This document shows positions 45,937-57,097 of a DNA stretch of 64,000 nucleotides, piece by piece. The notes beneath the pieces are model-generated. The model saw only the letters and a list, made by a program, of their open reading frames with translations. It was not told where the DNA came from and searched no databases. The stretch's first letter is position 1; every line of letters begins with the position of its first letter. The position numbers and the translations under genes are program-made. Source of the DNA: Eunapius fragilis (Eukaryota; Porifera; Demospongiae; Spongillida; Spongillidae); contig OY811981.1 in NCBI GenBank assembly GCA_963681505.1, forward strand, positions 6,368,307 through 6,432,306. Reading direction: 5' to 3'.

Positions 45937-48900
45937 CACCTCGTGAGGTATGTGATGTAGGGAGTTAATACCCCAAGACCTTTTTCCGATGCAGACAGCG
46001 TGAAAATTTTACCCTTACCGTACGTAGCAGTTGACCCTTCCTTCCATATCGGCAGTACGAAGGGTATAACCCTAAGTACCAAACGAAACCCCTGAAAATG
46101 TCCATCCGTCGCTATATAGAGGTATCCTAATACAAAAAAGTATATCTTTATCCGCAGATATGGCTTGATTTTGATGTGAGCCTATTTAACTCCTCATCAC
46201 CAGAAAACTCAGGTATACTTAATATTCATTTATCATATAATAGCATGTTCTCGCATTCAGAGCAAGAAGGTGAACCTGAGGTTAGTGATAATACTTCCAG
46301 TACTAATGATCAATGTGATGCACATGATGAAGAGCTAGTAAATGGTATGTTCATTTTGGATAGCCTATTCAATTAAGCATAAACCTGGCTAACAGCATTT
46401 GACACCTTTTTGGGTGAACATGTACAGACTGAGTCATCATTGTGTCTGGATTATTATCCATTTCCTACCAAAATATTTGCAATGTTGTATTTCCTACAAA
46501 ATTGTCCAAGGCCTATGGCTAGTGAACTATGTATTATCCTATGATATTTCAAGTTTTCTTTGGGAGAATCTGTCATATCGTTTGTACAGTATATTCTTAA
46601 ACCGTGTGGGTGTGCTGTTCCAAGCTTGAAACAGTTAAAGGCTTTCAAATTACCGGGTTTGCTCTCCCCCAGATCAGTAACAATGATAATATGCAATATA
46701 CACTCACACCTACCCACAGTGCCTAACGCCTAATGGAGCACCCTTTTACATGATTTCATTGGTTGACATTGTATCTAAGTGCCTTGGAAGTCCTGCACAT
46801 CATCATTGTTGAGACGATTTCCAATCCATACAGATGGCTGCTACACGTAAGTAACATTTTATTAGCATGTGTATGTACTGTATGTAATGTTCCATCTCCT
46901 ATCAGAGAACTCTATCATGGCAGGTGTTGAAAGACTGACCCTCGTTTTAGAGCACCAATGGTCTGTCTTCCCAACGGAATTCCTGTCTTCACAAGGGATG
47001 TTGTTTTGTTTTACCACCCTCACCTGGGATTCACAAAAGGCTAGGTAACGGAATTTTTCAAAAGGTAGGGTATATTCTCAAAGAAATGCAATGTAATTTA
47101 TTTCACTTACCACATTAGGAGGGCTGTTTTGATGTGTTTGTACACATAGACGTCATGTTATATGCAATCCAGTTTAACTCCGTGGTCGAAGGTGCTGATG
47201 TGACACTTCCCAATGATGCCCTCATCTTGTATGAGGATCTAGTTGTACCTCTGTCTGTTATGTATGTGCTGGCCCTACCTCCAAAATGCATTGTGCAGTG
47301 GGATGGAGAACACAAGCGTTTTAAGAGATTTGATGACCAGGTGATGATTGAATACACGCTTCTGTATATGTGAATACTTAATTATTTACAGGAGACGTTG
47401 CTATATTTCATGCAAAATCCATGGAAGGTCAAGGCAGCAGGCAGAAAAGTTATAATGGTGCCCCTTATTCTTTTCTCCGATGATACAAGTGGAAATAAAA
47501 GTAAAAAGTGGCAAAAGTTCGAGAGTTGGTATCTACTCTTTGCTGGCCTTCCAAGGCAGGCAAATGGACGGCATGTCAATATGCATTTTGTCTGCTGCTC
47601 GGATTCCGTCTCCCCTTTGGATATGGCAAGACCAATATCCTGAAGATCTGGTAAGATTAGAAAATGATGGTGTAGAAATGTATGATGCACAAAGTCAGGA
47701 GAAAGTTTTGGTTGTGGCACCTTTGATGCTCATCATTTGTACGTGCCTCTGAACTTGTAAACCATCTGGGTAGTGCAGCCAATAAGTTTTGCCGTATCTG
47801 TGAGGTACGTTGAAAAACATTTGGATTATAGTTATAGTACTTATACATTATTTCTAGGTTGACAAAGGTGTAAATCCATACATGATAGATGAAGAAAGAA
47901 TCCTTGAAAAATGTCTCAATCAGATTGCAGCTATTCGTTCTCAACCAACGGTACAGAGTGCTAAGGAAATGCAGACACTGTATGGCTTAAGAGCTACAGC
48001 TAATCCTATGTTGGAAATAAGAGTAAATCTTTACAGGTAAGTGGCTGTATAATAATATATACGATTATCTTAAAACGTTTCAGGAGGATCCCAATAGAAG
48101 TACTTCATACTCTTCTACTTGGGCCTTACAAGTACCTTTTAAAGGACTTTGTTCCAAACTTGACTGAAAGGATGAAGGATGAAGTTCTTGCTAGGGTGAA
48201 TGCATTCCCTCATTCAGGCCTCACCGCTAAGATGTTGGTAATGTTTGCCATTACTTTAAGTCGTTTGTTGGGAGAGACTTCAAGGGATGGGCTCAGATGG
48301 CTGTTTTCGTTTTAAGTCCATATTTGAGCACTAATGAGAGGAAGGTGTTACTGAGCTTGTCTAAGGTATGTACTTTCAAACTCTTATTTACCAGTGACAT
48401 TACTTGAACATAAAACAGGTATTCCAAATAGCCTACTGCAACTTTTTTTCTGTTGATCTGGCACTCCAGTGGCAACAAATCTGTGAAGAGTTTGTTACCA
48501 ATGTGAAGGATTATATGCCTAACCTACTAAGAAAACCTAAAATTCACTTGCTACTTCACTTGGTTCAATCTATGCAAGATTTTGGGCCATGTTCAGCATT
48601 CAGTGCAGAAAGGTGCGTGCGTGTGTGTGTTTGTCATTATGCATGTGTGTTTGTGTCAGTGTATGTGAGTATATGTATGTTTTATGTATGTTTTATGTGT
48701 GTACATGTATGTTTGTGTGTGCAGTGCAACGTTGTGTTTATTGAACCTGAGACCCATTCTTGTTTACTTTTTAGATGTGAATCATTCAATGCAACAGTGA
48801 GAGCGCAGAATATATACAGCAACCGACTCTCACCTAGTCGTGATATCTGCCATCATTTTGCTGTACAGCAGCATCTGCGTTACCTGTGTGATGCCCCATC

Positions 48901-49386
48901 TTCTGGCGATGTACGGTATGCTAAAACAGATAATAGTACGAAATAATATGTCTCTCATATTTAGATGTGGTGATGCTTTGAAAAGAATGTATCTCTCTCC
49001 TATGATGCAACATTTCTTCAATAATGTTCCCATTGAAGAACTTAATGCTGGCAGAAGTATACATCATCCAGGAGCACTAAGGAAAGTGAGCACACCTATC
49101 TGTACATACGTAAGGTACATTTACATAATGTTACATGCAGCTTAGGTCCAAACATCCTCAAATGCTCAAACATGTCAACCTTGGAATTGTTGGTCTTAAT
49201 TACCCAGCTACATGTATTGAAGGACTTCAGAACGACCAAGGAGTCAACATTCAGCTTCTGCACTGCCTACCTGAGGATTATGTTAAGGTTTTTGCTGGAA
49301 TCATAGCACGTGATTCAGAACTAGTGAACACAGGAGATTTCGTTGAAACCGTCTCTAGTCTAATGTGTTATGCATATAGTTGCGGA

Positions 49387-49437
49387 TAGGGTGTGCGGTG
49401 ATGGAGGGTAGGGTGTGGGGTGATGGAGGGTAGGGTA
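49387..49437. repeat. Short tandem repeat (about 21 bp unit), split by later insertions
   Basis: Units of the type GTGATGGAGGGTAGGGTGT occur here and resume at 54242-54310. The MITE (49438-49926) and LTR element 2 (49938-54241) therefore landed in one repeat tract, probably in an intron of the transposase gene. Confidence 0.7.
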
Positions 49438-49926
49438 CGGTGGCCCGGTAGGTTGCGTAACAAAACAGTAGACATAAGAGCGATATGGCGTAAAACCAAA
49501 TCGTATTTGGCGCAAAACATATGACGGATTTGGCGCAAAGCGTATGACAGATTTGGTGCAAAACGTATGACGGATTTGGCGCAAAACTAGACTAGACCTC
49601 CACCATCCCTACACACACCTCCACCATTCCCTACACACTCCTCCACCATCCCCTACACACACCTCCACTATCCCATACACACACCTCCACTATTTGTCTG
49701 CCTGCCTGCCGTATATATCGCTCTAATTACTACTTCGGTTGTCCGACATCAGGTCCGGGGCAACGCCCAAAAACGTTTTGCGTCTTACGTCTTGCGCCAA
49801 ATCCATCATACGTTTTGCGCCAAATCCGATTTGGTCTCTGTCATGTGTTGTGCCAAATACGATTTGGTTTTACATCATATCGCTCTTATGTCTACTGTTT
49901 TGTTACGCGACCTACCGGGCCACCGT
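49438..49926. mobile_element. TA-flanked MITE (489 bp)
   Basis: Ends are CGGTGGCCCGGTAGGTTGCG and its complement, each flanked by TA (49436-49437 and 49927-49928). The inverted homology reaches about 150 bp, with internal GGCGCAAAACGTATGACGGA direct repeats. The non-coding centre holds CTCCACCATCCC repeats. Confidence 0.8.
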
Positions 49927-49937
49927 ATTAGGGTGTT

Positions 49938-50153
49938 TACTCAACTTGTATTTTAAATTGAACATATCACATACAAGAACACAGCAGTATATATACACAT
50001 AGTACACAATACAACAAAAGGCCGGTGCTACTGCGCCTTGCTCTTAGCCTCTTAACGGCGCGAGCATTGTCCATAACAATGACTATTGTGTTCTAGTGCG
50101 CATGCTCCCTAAGCTAAGTACTAAAGTACTCACCAGTGACCACATATACCACA
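49938..50153 (-). repeat. 3' LTR of LTR element 2
   Basis: Matches 54025-54241 apart from a few substitutions and one single-base indel. Confidence 0.88.
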
Positions 50154-50164
50154 TTTCCTCCCTT

Positions 50165-51307
50165 CTAGTATCGTACTGGAGGGTGGCGTTCTCTTGTGGG
50201 GTAACGGCGTGGTGGAGTTACATTCTGTTCAATACTAGTTTCTTCTTGTACTGGAGGTATCAAAGGGTGCTGTGCATCATCCAGCCGATCCTGATCATTG
50301 TGAGCTGGTTTTGAAGTTGGTCCAAAGTAATCAGCTTCTTCAACTCTAGCTCTTAGCTGATCTACATGGCGTTTCCATAGTAGTGTGTCATTGATTTTGA
50401 CTTTGTATGTTAGGGGGCCTTGCCGTTTTTGTATAATTCCAGGAACCCACTTGTTACCCTCTCTGTAGTTTCGAGCCCAAACTATATCTCCTTCCTTAAA
50501 TTCTTTGGGACATGGAGCAGCAGCACTTTGTTGGTACCATACTCCCTTTTCTACTTCATTTTTGATATCTGGTCTCATTAGGTCCAGCCTTGTACACAGT
50601 GTTCTCTTCATCAGTAATTCACATGGAGCTACCCCGGTTGTGGGGTGTGTTGAAATTCTGTATGTAAGCAGAAAATTTGCTAGACATCTCTCCCATTCAT
50701 TTCCACTTTTTTGGATTTTGCTCATTGCCTGCTTAAAAGTCTGAACAAACCTTTCTGCCTTTCCATTTGAGCTGGGATGATACGGTGCTACCAGTATGTG
50801 ACTAATACCAGTTTTGTCACAAAATTGTTTGAATTCTGTCGCTGTAAATTGTGGTCCATTGTCAGTGACAATTTGCTCAGGTAAGCCATGAGTGCAGAAT
50901 ATTTGGCGGAGTACTGAGATGGTCCTTTCTGAGGTAGTGAATTGCATTGGTATCACTTCTGGCCACTCTGAATGTGCATCAATGGCTATAAGCCACATTT
51001 TTCCCAGAAAGGGACCTGCAAAGTCAATGTGTAGCCTTTGCCATGGTCTTGAGGGGAAGTCCCAGCAATGTAGAGGTACTTTTGCAGGGTCTTTACTTTC
51101 TAAGGCACAAGCTGTGCATTTTCTAGCCAGCTGTTCAATTTCTGCGTCTATTCCAGGCCACCAGACATGCGTTCGTGCTAGTGCTTTCATTCTGACCATT
51201 CCTGAATGTGCCGAGTGGAGTTCTTGCAGTACTTGGTTTCTAAGTTTAGTAGGTATCACCACTCTGAGACCCCACATGATGCATCCTGCTTGACATGTCA
51301 GTTCCAT
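50165..51307 (-). pseudogene. Integrase region of LTR element 2
   Basis: HHCC region (LHSAHSG...CTAC). Core aspartates are in HIDFAGPF and TDNGPQF and the glutamate in SNGKAERF. The basic tail ends RERHPPVRY at 50165, close to the 3' LTR. Confidence 0.9.
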
Positions 51308-51875
51308 TTGTTTGTTTTTGAATTGTGTCTTTTATCATTTTTGCAGATACAGGCAGGCAGTCCAGTTGACTTTGTTGTACTTCGCAAACTATAGCCTCAT
51401 ATGTGTGATATTTCTCAAATTTCTCATCTGGACCCATCGGTAAGCGGGAAAGGCAGTCTGCATTTCCATGTTTTTCTGTAGGTTTGAACTCTATGCTGTA
51501 TGAGTAACCAGCTAATACAAGTGCCCAACGTTGCAATCGGCTAGCTGCCATAACTGGAATACCTCGTTGTGATCCGAAAAGAGCCAGTAAAGGTTTGTGA
51601 TCAGTGACCAATTGAAATCTTCTTCCAAACAAATACTGGTGAAACTTCTTAACTCCATAAATGATGCTCAGGGCTTCTCTTTCTATTTGAGAGTAGTTCC
51701 GTTCTGCATCATTTAAGGTCTTTGATGCATAAGCAATTGGACGTTCTGTTCCATCTTCAAATCGGTGAAAAAGGACTGCTCCCACTCCAACTGAACTAGC
51801 ATCACAAGCCAATCCAAGTGAGCGCTCAGGGTCATAATGAACCAGAACATCCATGGAGGCCAATGCTTGTTTCAT
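51246..51875 (-). pseudogene. RNase H region of LTR element 2
   Basis: ACDASSVGVGAVL, IEREALSIIYGVKKFHQYLF and TDHKPLLALF are the RNase H signatures. The frame runs out near 51300, where the integrase frame takes over. Confidence 0.9.
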
Positions 51876-51940
51876 TTTCTTGAAAGCTTCATTTGCTGCC
51901 TTGTCCCAACTCCAAGGTACATCCTTTCTTAATAGTCTGT

Positions 51941-52945
51941 TTAATGGTCAGACAATTCTGATAGCTGTGCTATGAACTTTCCAAAATAAGTCACTCCACC
52001 TAGAAATGACCTCAATTGCATCTGATTTTCCGGTTTCGGAGCTTTGAGAATTGCTTCAACCTTTGTTGGAGATGGACGAACTCCTGATTTGTCTATAATG
52101 TGTCCCAGGTACTCTACTGAGTCTTGAAGGAATGAGCACTTTTCCTTTTTGATACAGAACCCATATTCCTCTATCCGCTTTAGAACAGCTTCCAAATTTT
52201 TAAGGTGCTCTTCCTTGGTGCAACCTGTGATTAGCAAGTCATCTATGTAGCAGGCTGTGCCTTGAAGTCCTTGAATTACTTGATCCATGACCTGCTGAAA
52301 TATTGCCGGTGCTGAGCTGACCCCGAATGGTAACCGCTTGTATTGGTAGAGTCCCTTGTGGGTATTTATCACCATACATTTCTGTCCACCTTCATCTAAT
52401 TCGATCTGTAAGTAGGCTTCTGCGAAATCCAGTTTTGTAAACTGTTGACCACCATTTAACGATGCAAACAGTTCTTCAGGTCTTGGTAGAGGGTATTGGT
52501 CAACCTTGAGTTGTGGGTTAACAGTGACTTTGAAGTCTCCACAAATGCGAACTGCTCCTGAAGGTTTCATAACAGGAACCACAGGTGCGGCCCAATCTGA
52601 ATAAGGGATCTTTACCAGGACTCCCAATGTTTCCAATCGATCCAGGTCCTTACTGACAGCTTCTTTAATTGAATATGGAATTGGTCTTGGTTTGAAAAAT
52701 TTTGGTTCAGCATTTGGTTGAAGTACAATGTGGGCTTTAAGATTCTTGCAATGGCCCAATTCTTCCTTGAATACCAGTTCATACTTCTGGAGTAAAGAGG
52801 TTAATGCATCTTCTCTAACTGAGTTGACTGCTACAATTTCTGCCCAGTTTAATTTTAATACTTGCAACCAGTCTCGTCCAAGTAGGTTATTGTGACCTGA
52901 GTACTTTGGTTTGTTGATTAGCAGTGACCTTGGCCTTGACTTCAC
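51941..52945 (-). pseudogene. Reverse transcriptase region of LTR element 2
   Basis: LLGRDWLQ marks the protease end. The RT core has LPFGVSSAPAIFQQ and catalytic YIDD (GTACYIDDLLITG). The frame ends near 51941, just before RNase H. Confidence 0.9.
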
Positions 52946-53966
52946 CCAGTATGGCTATTTGATGCCCAGAATAGCTTTTCAGCTGATTGTTGCTTTTCTG
53001 CAATTTTGGCCTGCCCAGTGTTTCTTTCCACGTTCTCTCATTTAGGATAGTGACAGCGGAGCCTGTGTCTAGTTCCATTTCTACAGGCCTTCCATTGATT
53101 TGCACTTCTACCATGATTGGTTTCACTGATTTGTGATTTGCAGTTGTACCAAATATATCACCAATTGTGACACCATGATGTACAATTGTATTGGTCTGCT
53201 GTTCATTTCTCCTGTCTTCTTGAGGCTTGACAAATCTTTTACTCCTTGATCTGCAAGCGCTGGCTATGTGTCCCTGCTTCTTGCATTTGAAACATTCTGC
53301 TTCGATGAAGGGGCACTTCGACGGCTCGTGTTTGCCATTGCAGCGGTGGCAATCTGACCTTCCACTGAACCTTCGCACCGCTTGGACAGGGGCCTGAACT
53401 TCGGCAGTGGGAATTGACGCTCCGTTTACTGCTGACTGTATTTGTTGCGTGTTGCGCTCTGCAATCTCCATCCCTTGAGCAATTTCCAATGCACGCTGGA
53501 GCGTAAGATCCGCCTCCGCTAGAAGGCATTTCTGTGTCGTAGCGTTTCTAAGACCACAGACTAACCTGTCTCTAAGTGCTTGGTCCAAGAACTGTTCAAA
53601 GTTACAAGTACTTGCTAGATGTCGCAGCTTAGCCATGTAGTCCATCACCGATTCTCCGTCCGCTTGGTTGCGTTGATGGAATTTGAATCGTTCTGCGATT
53701 GTGATCACTTTGGGTTGAAAATGATGCTGCAATACCTCGATCAATTCGCCCAGCTTCTTTGTTGCGGGTTTTCCCGGAGGCACCAGATTTTCCAATAGCT
53801 TGTAGGTTGATGCCCCGATCACTGTTATCAAGCACACTGCTTGTTTCTTCGGGTCTTGTACATCGTTCACCACCAAAAACTGTTGGAACCGGTCGATATA
53901 TCTCCCCCACTCTTCCGTAGCTGCATGATCGAATGCTTCCATCATTCCGAGATATCCTGCAGCCAT
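52887..53966 (-). pseudogene. Gag-protease region of LTR element 2
   Basis: ATG at 53966. A gag capsid-like region is followed by two zinc knuckles (about 206-218, with an unusual C-x2-C-x3-H-x4-C spacing, and 225-238, CFKCKKQGHIASAC). The protease motif DTGSA lies at about 300-304. The frame is lost at 52887-52945 inside the protease. Confidence 0.85.
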
Positions 53967-54024
53967 TCTTCGCTCTTTTGCCGACTACGCCAATTGTGAT
54001 GTATGCCGAGTTGCCAATTTCCAG

Positions 54025-54241
54025 TTACTCAACTTGTATTTTAAGTTGAACATATCACATACAAGAACACAGCAGTATATATACACATAGTACACAATAC
54101 AACAAAAGGCCGGTGCTACTGCGCCTTGCTCTTAGCCTCTTAACGGCGCGAGCATTGTCCATAACAATGACTATTGTGTTCTAGTGCGCATGCTCCCTAA
54201 GCTAAGTACTAAAGTAATCACCAGTGACCACATATACCACA
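54025..54241 (-). repeat. 5' LTR of LTR element 2
   Basis: Followed (minus strand) by a PBS-like segment and, about 60 bp on, the gag ATG at 53966. Confidence 0.88.
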
Positions 54242-54310
54242 GTAGGTATGGTGATAGAGGGTAGGTGTGGTGATGGCGGGTAAGGTGTATGATGATGGAG
54301 GGTACTAGGA
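54242..54310. repeat. Continuation of the split 21-bp tandem repeat
   Basis: GGTGATGGCGGGTAAGGTGT-type units, diverged from those at 49387-49437. Confidence 0.6.
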
Positions 54311-54839
54311 GGATGCTGTTATTACATTAGCAGTGGGCCCCAGTTATAGCCTATTGCTGTATGATAAATGTTTATATTCTAGTACAGGTATACTCACTAT
54401 TCTTGGCTGCATGCCAGTTACGCTCTGGGCAAAGCTTCTGTCTGCTGCAAGGCTGTGAAGATTACATCTTAAATGGACAGCCTGTGTTGAATGACTACGA
54501 ATGTCATTGGTTTCTTTAACCAAGAATATTTTTTCTGTGGATTGTAACCAGGTGAAGCATGCTGTGTCCCTTGTCCATGACTGCACGGATACTTGCACAT
54601 TTGAAGAGAGGGATTCGTCCAGGAGGGTTGAAAGGAAACTCACCAATGAAAAGGCTCTACATTTCAAACATGATTGGTGTAATATGATGTACTGTTTAAA
54701 AATGTATTGTGTATTGTATTGTTTGTAACGTGTTTTGTTTCAACTTTGTATTATATTGCGAATTGACCCCTCGTGAATACAAAATACTTTAAGGGCTGGG
54801 AACGTGGTAAACATACGTAAATGCGTTCCGGCCTTCATC

Positions 54840-55442
54840 TTTTTTTTTTTTTTTTTTTTTTTTTCCGCGGGTGCAAATAACTACATGTACATGTACACAG
54901 TGCAGTGTTAGATACGAGTTAAATAATGAAGTTAAATGATATAGATCAACTAGTTGCTTTCTAGTCCAGAGTGAACCTAGATTCACTGTGCACTAGGTCT
55001 ACAGGGAGAGGGTACACGCCCCTTTGATGAACGAGCTTCTCTGATGCATAGGATGGATGAGCGGAGGAGAGAAAAGGACAGACGGCATCGCAACCATCCA
55101 ATGGTTTGGCTGTAGGATGAGTTCCATTTGGAAGCTAGCCGGTCTGCCAGTCGTTTATAGAAAGTGGTTGCAATTGGACCCATTCCACCAGTAGTGGAGA
55201 GTACAATGGGGGTGAAAGAGGCATGCTCTATTTCCCTGATGCGTTGTTCATATGCTCTTTGTTTTTCTTTTTCATGTCTGCGGTAGCAAGCACTGGGTGT
55301 GGGTGTGGTGTTAGATGGAGCAAGTGGGTTAAGGACTCTGACGTCAAAAAACGTTTTTTCAAAGTGGCCACCCCAGAAACCATCAGCTGCAATGTCTGAT
55401 CTTGCCCCAATGTCAGTGATGGCAGAGGCAAGTTTGAAGGTT
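54840..55442 (-). mobile_element. 5'-truncated non-LTR retroelement insertion with poly(A) and 14-bp TSD
   Basis: TTCCGGCCTTCATC occurs on both sides (54826-54839 and 55443-55456). Next to the left copy is a run of 25 T (54840-54864), the poly(A) tail of a minus-strand insertion. The insert encodes a C-terminal retroelement domain in two frames: an upstream part (55442 to about 55200, with a LxxGxDQ/SDIAADGFWGG-like block) and KRLADRLASKWNSSY...GWLRCRLSFSLLRSSILC (55183-54985). It is the same domain type as at 1-418. This is a textbook target-primed reverse transcription product. Confidence 0.8.
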
Positions 55443-55456
55443 TTCCGGCCTTCATC

Positions 55457-55882
55457 GGATACTACGTTGATTCATACCTGATAACCATGTTTGGTAATCC
55501 TCGTGTAATACTTGTATGAATCAATCTTACTCCATCTAATATGAATCAGCGATTCTGCAACAGGTCTACCAGGGTCTGGTAAACAGTCTGATTCAATATT
55601 GGGTGCATGCAGGTTTGAAACAAGAAAAAACTTCTGGCTGTGTATATTAGCTACTTTTTGAAATCGGCTGATGGGTAGATCAGCTATTCGCTAGTGCCTT
55701 CCGATTGGAGATCCGATGTAGGAAACATACAAAGAGCAGGTATCATAATATTCTTCAGAGACGGACAGGCTTACAAGGACATTGTGATGCGAGCAGGGTG
55801 AAACAGTTGTCACACTAATGAAAAGTAAGTATATCAGAGACATACTAAGTATGTGAGAACCTTTTTGATCTCTCGACAATAA
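55457..55882. other. Unassigned
   Basis: A small hairpin TTGATTCATAC / GTATGAATCAA (55468-55526) is the only structure seen. Confidence 0.4.
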
Positions 55883-56002
55883 TAGTCTCGTACCCAGACC
55901 CACATCGCAGCGCGGATGGAATACATCACCGCCTACGCGAGTAGTGTAGGCGATGATGTAATTTCCATCCGCAGCTGCGATGTGGGTCTGGGTACGAGAC
56001 TA
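55883..56002. mobile_element. Small hairpin MITE (120 bp)
   Basis: TAGTCTCGTACCCAGACCC and its complement form arms of about 52 bp with CATCACCGCCTAC near the loop. A one-arm relative ends at about 58480 (GGGTCTGGGGACGAGACTA). Confidence 0.75.
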
Positions 56003-56073
56003 CGACAATATCGGGGAAAGGTGCGTTGTCATAATCATCCGAGCATTGAAATTTGATAATTCTATTTAGTGCC

Positions 56074-56136
56074 GTGGAAGATGCTACCGCCACAACAGCT
56101 TGTTCAACAAGCTGTTGTGGCGGTAGCATCTTCCAC
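56074..56136. repeat. Perfect 63-bp palindrome
   Basis: Two 31-bp arms (56074-56104, 56106-56136) around a single C; GTGGAAGATGCTACCGCC at the outside. It could be a very small foldback element or a cruciform-prone site. Confidence 0.85.
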
Positions 56137-56399
56137 AGTTCGGTACTCTTGTCAGTACGGTTTTACTTTGTCTTGCGTATATGTGCTTCGATGCCAATAG
56201 GGTTGCGGCGTATGGAAGTTGTCAAGCGCATCGATGAAGCTAATGAGACGCACACTGTGACTGGCAGGTGGAGACTTGTAATTCAAATTATAAGTGGTAA
56301 GCAAGTAGTTTGTAAGCAAGTACTCTGGGGTGGTAAGTACACCAGAACACCACTTCGTGCCGTTGAAGGGTAATTCTATACGTTAGAGTGTCGAGTACA

Positions 56400-56690
56400 T
56401 TGCTATGGATAGGGGTGTTGAGATATATATGTGTGCATAGCTATGGGTGTGCACTGGGGGTGTTGAGGGGGATGTGTGCATAGCTATGTGTGTGCGCTGG
56501 GGGTGTTGAGGGGGATGTGTGCATACCTACAGGTGTGCGCTGAGGGTGTTGAGGTGGATGTGTGTGCTGGGGTGTTGAGGGGATGTGCGCGCTGGGGGTG
56601 TTGAGGGGATGTGCGCGCTGGGGGTGTTGAGGGGGATGTGTGCGCTGGGGGTGTTGAGGGGGATGTGTGAATACCTACGTATTTCTTCCA
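56400..56690. repeat. GT-rich minisatellite
   Basis: Repeated GGGGGTGTTGAGGGGGATGT and GTGTGCGCTG phrases, unit length variable (about 25-55 bp). Open frames on the minus strand (HTSPSTPPA) are repeat artefacts. Confidence 0.75.
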
Positions 56691-56877
56691 TACCACAGGT
56701 AGCAATTTGAAATGGCAACAACTCATCATCTGAATGAATGTTATGTCACACCGATGTTGAACCCATGCCATATACTGGCTCCTACTGCTGCTATCAATGT
56801 TACTGTCTGGTCTGTGCTTCCTTTGCGTTCAACAATGAACTCTGCATCTACATGTCTGGTATGTTATACGTGTATGT

Positions 56878-57045
56878 ATTGCATACACCATCCACATTTT
56901 CCTGTTCAAGGTCGCTGAATTCATCATCACTCCCTGGCATAACAGGCTCGTCAGGGTCACTACAATAGCTCTCGAGGGCATCGTCATCCTTGTCAAGAAG
57001 TTCTATAACGTCTGGCGGTTCATCCTGCGCGAGCGCTTCGCCATT
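56878..57045 (-). pseudogene. Acidic N-terminal fragment, possibly piggyBac-type transposase
   Basis: The minus-strand translation includes DVIELLDKDDD and DPDEPVMPGSDDEFSDLEQE, an acidic stretch like the N-terminus of PGBD-type transposases. No DDE core follows. It is truncated by the adjacent Tigger element at 57098. The family call is weak. Confidence 0.3.
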
Positions 57046-57097
57046 CTCTTTATGTGTTATCAATTGAATTTTATCGATGCATGCAATCGATTGTTTA

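Larger units (their letters stand above)
49938..54241 (-). mobile_element. Gypsy-type LTR retrotransposon 2 (about 4.3 kb)
   Basis: LTRs at 49938-50153 and 54025-54241 (216-217 bp) differ at a few positions. In the minus-strand sense they start TGTGGTATATG. The internal region has gag, protease, RT, RNase H and integrase, related to LTR element 1 but clearly distinct. At least three pol frame breaks are seen. A matching 5-bp target duplication was not found. It sits in a tandem-repeat tract next to the MITE. Confidence 0.9.
41437..54700 (+). pseudogene. C2H2 zinc finger plus CACTA/EnSpm (Tnp2)-like transposase, multi-exon, interrupted and decayed
   Basis: Exons: 41437-41494; 41552-41673 joined to 45942-45947 across LTR element 1; 46158-46212; 46261-46344; from 46396; further coding blocks at about 46745-46790, 47126-47360, 47397-47815, 47858-48036, 48084-48365, 48419-48612, 48775-48915, 48965-49085, 49141-49385, 54430-54520 and 54552-54690. 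Phases of the first five exons agree exactly. Exon 2 encodes one C2H2 finger (CHVC...H...H, spacing C-x2-C-x12-H-x5-H), followed by an acidic region and Tnp2-type blocks (YYPFPTKIFAMLYFLQNCP, VPLILFSDDTSGNKSKKW, IPIEVLHTLLLGPYKYL, CESFNATVRAQNIYSNRLSP). The family call is by pattern memory. It is inactivated by an in-frame TGA at 46542-46544, frame slips near 47640, 47740 and 48240, two LTR insertions and a MITE. TIRs were not located, so transposon versus co-opted gene is unresolved. Confidence 0.65.

Noticed and set aside
49938..54241. 5-bp target duplication for LTR element 2
   Set aside because: GGTGT on one side and GTAGG on the other do not match.
56484..56771. Pro/Ser/Thr-rich frame (HTSPSTPPA repeats)
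   Set aside because: Minus-strand reading of the 56400-56690 minisatellite.
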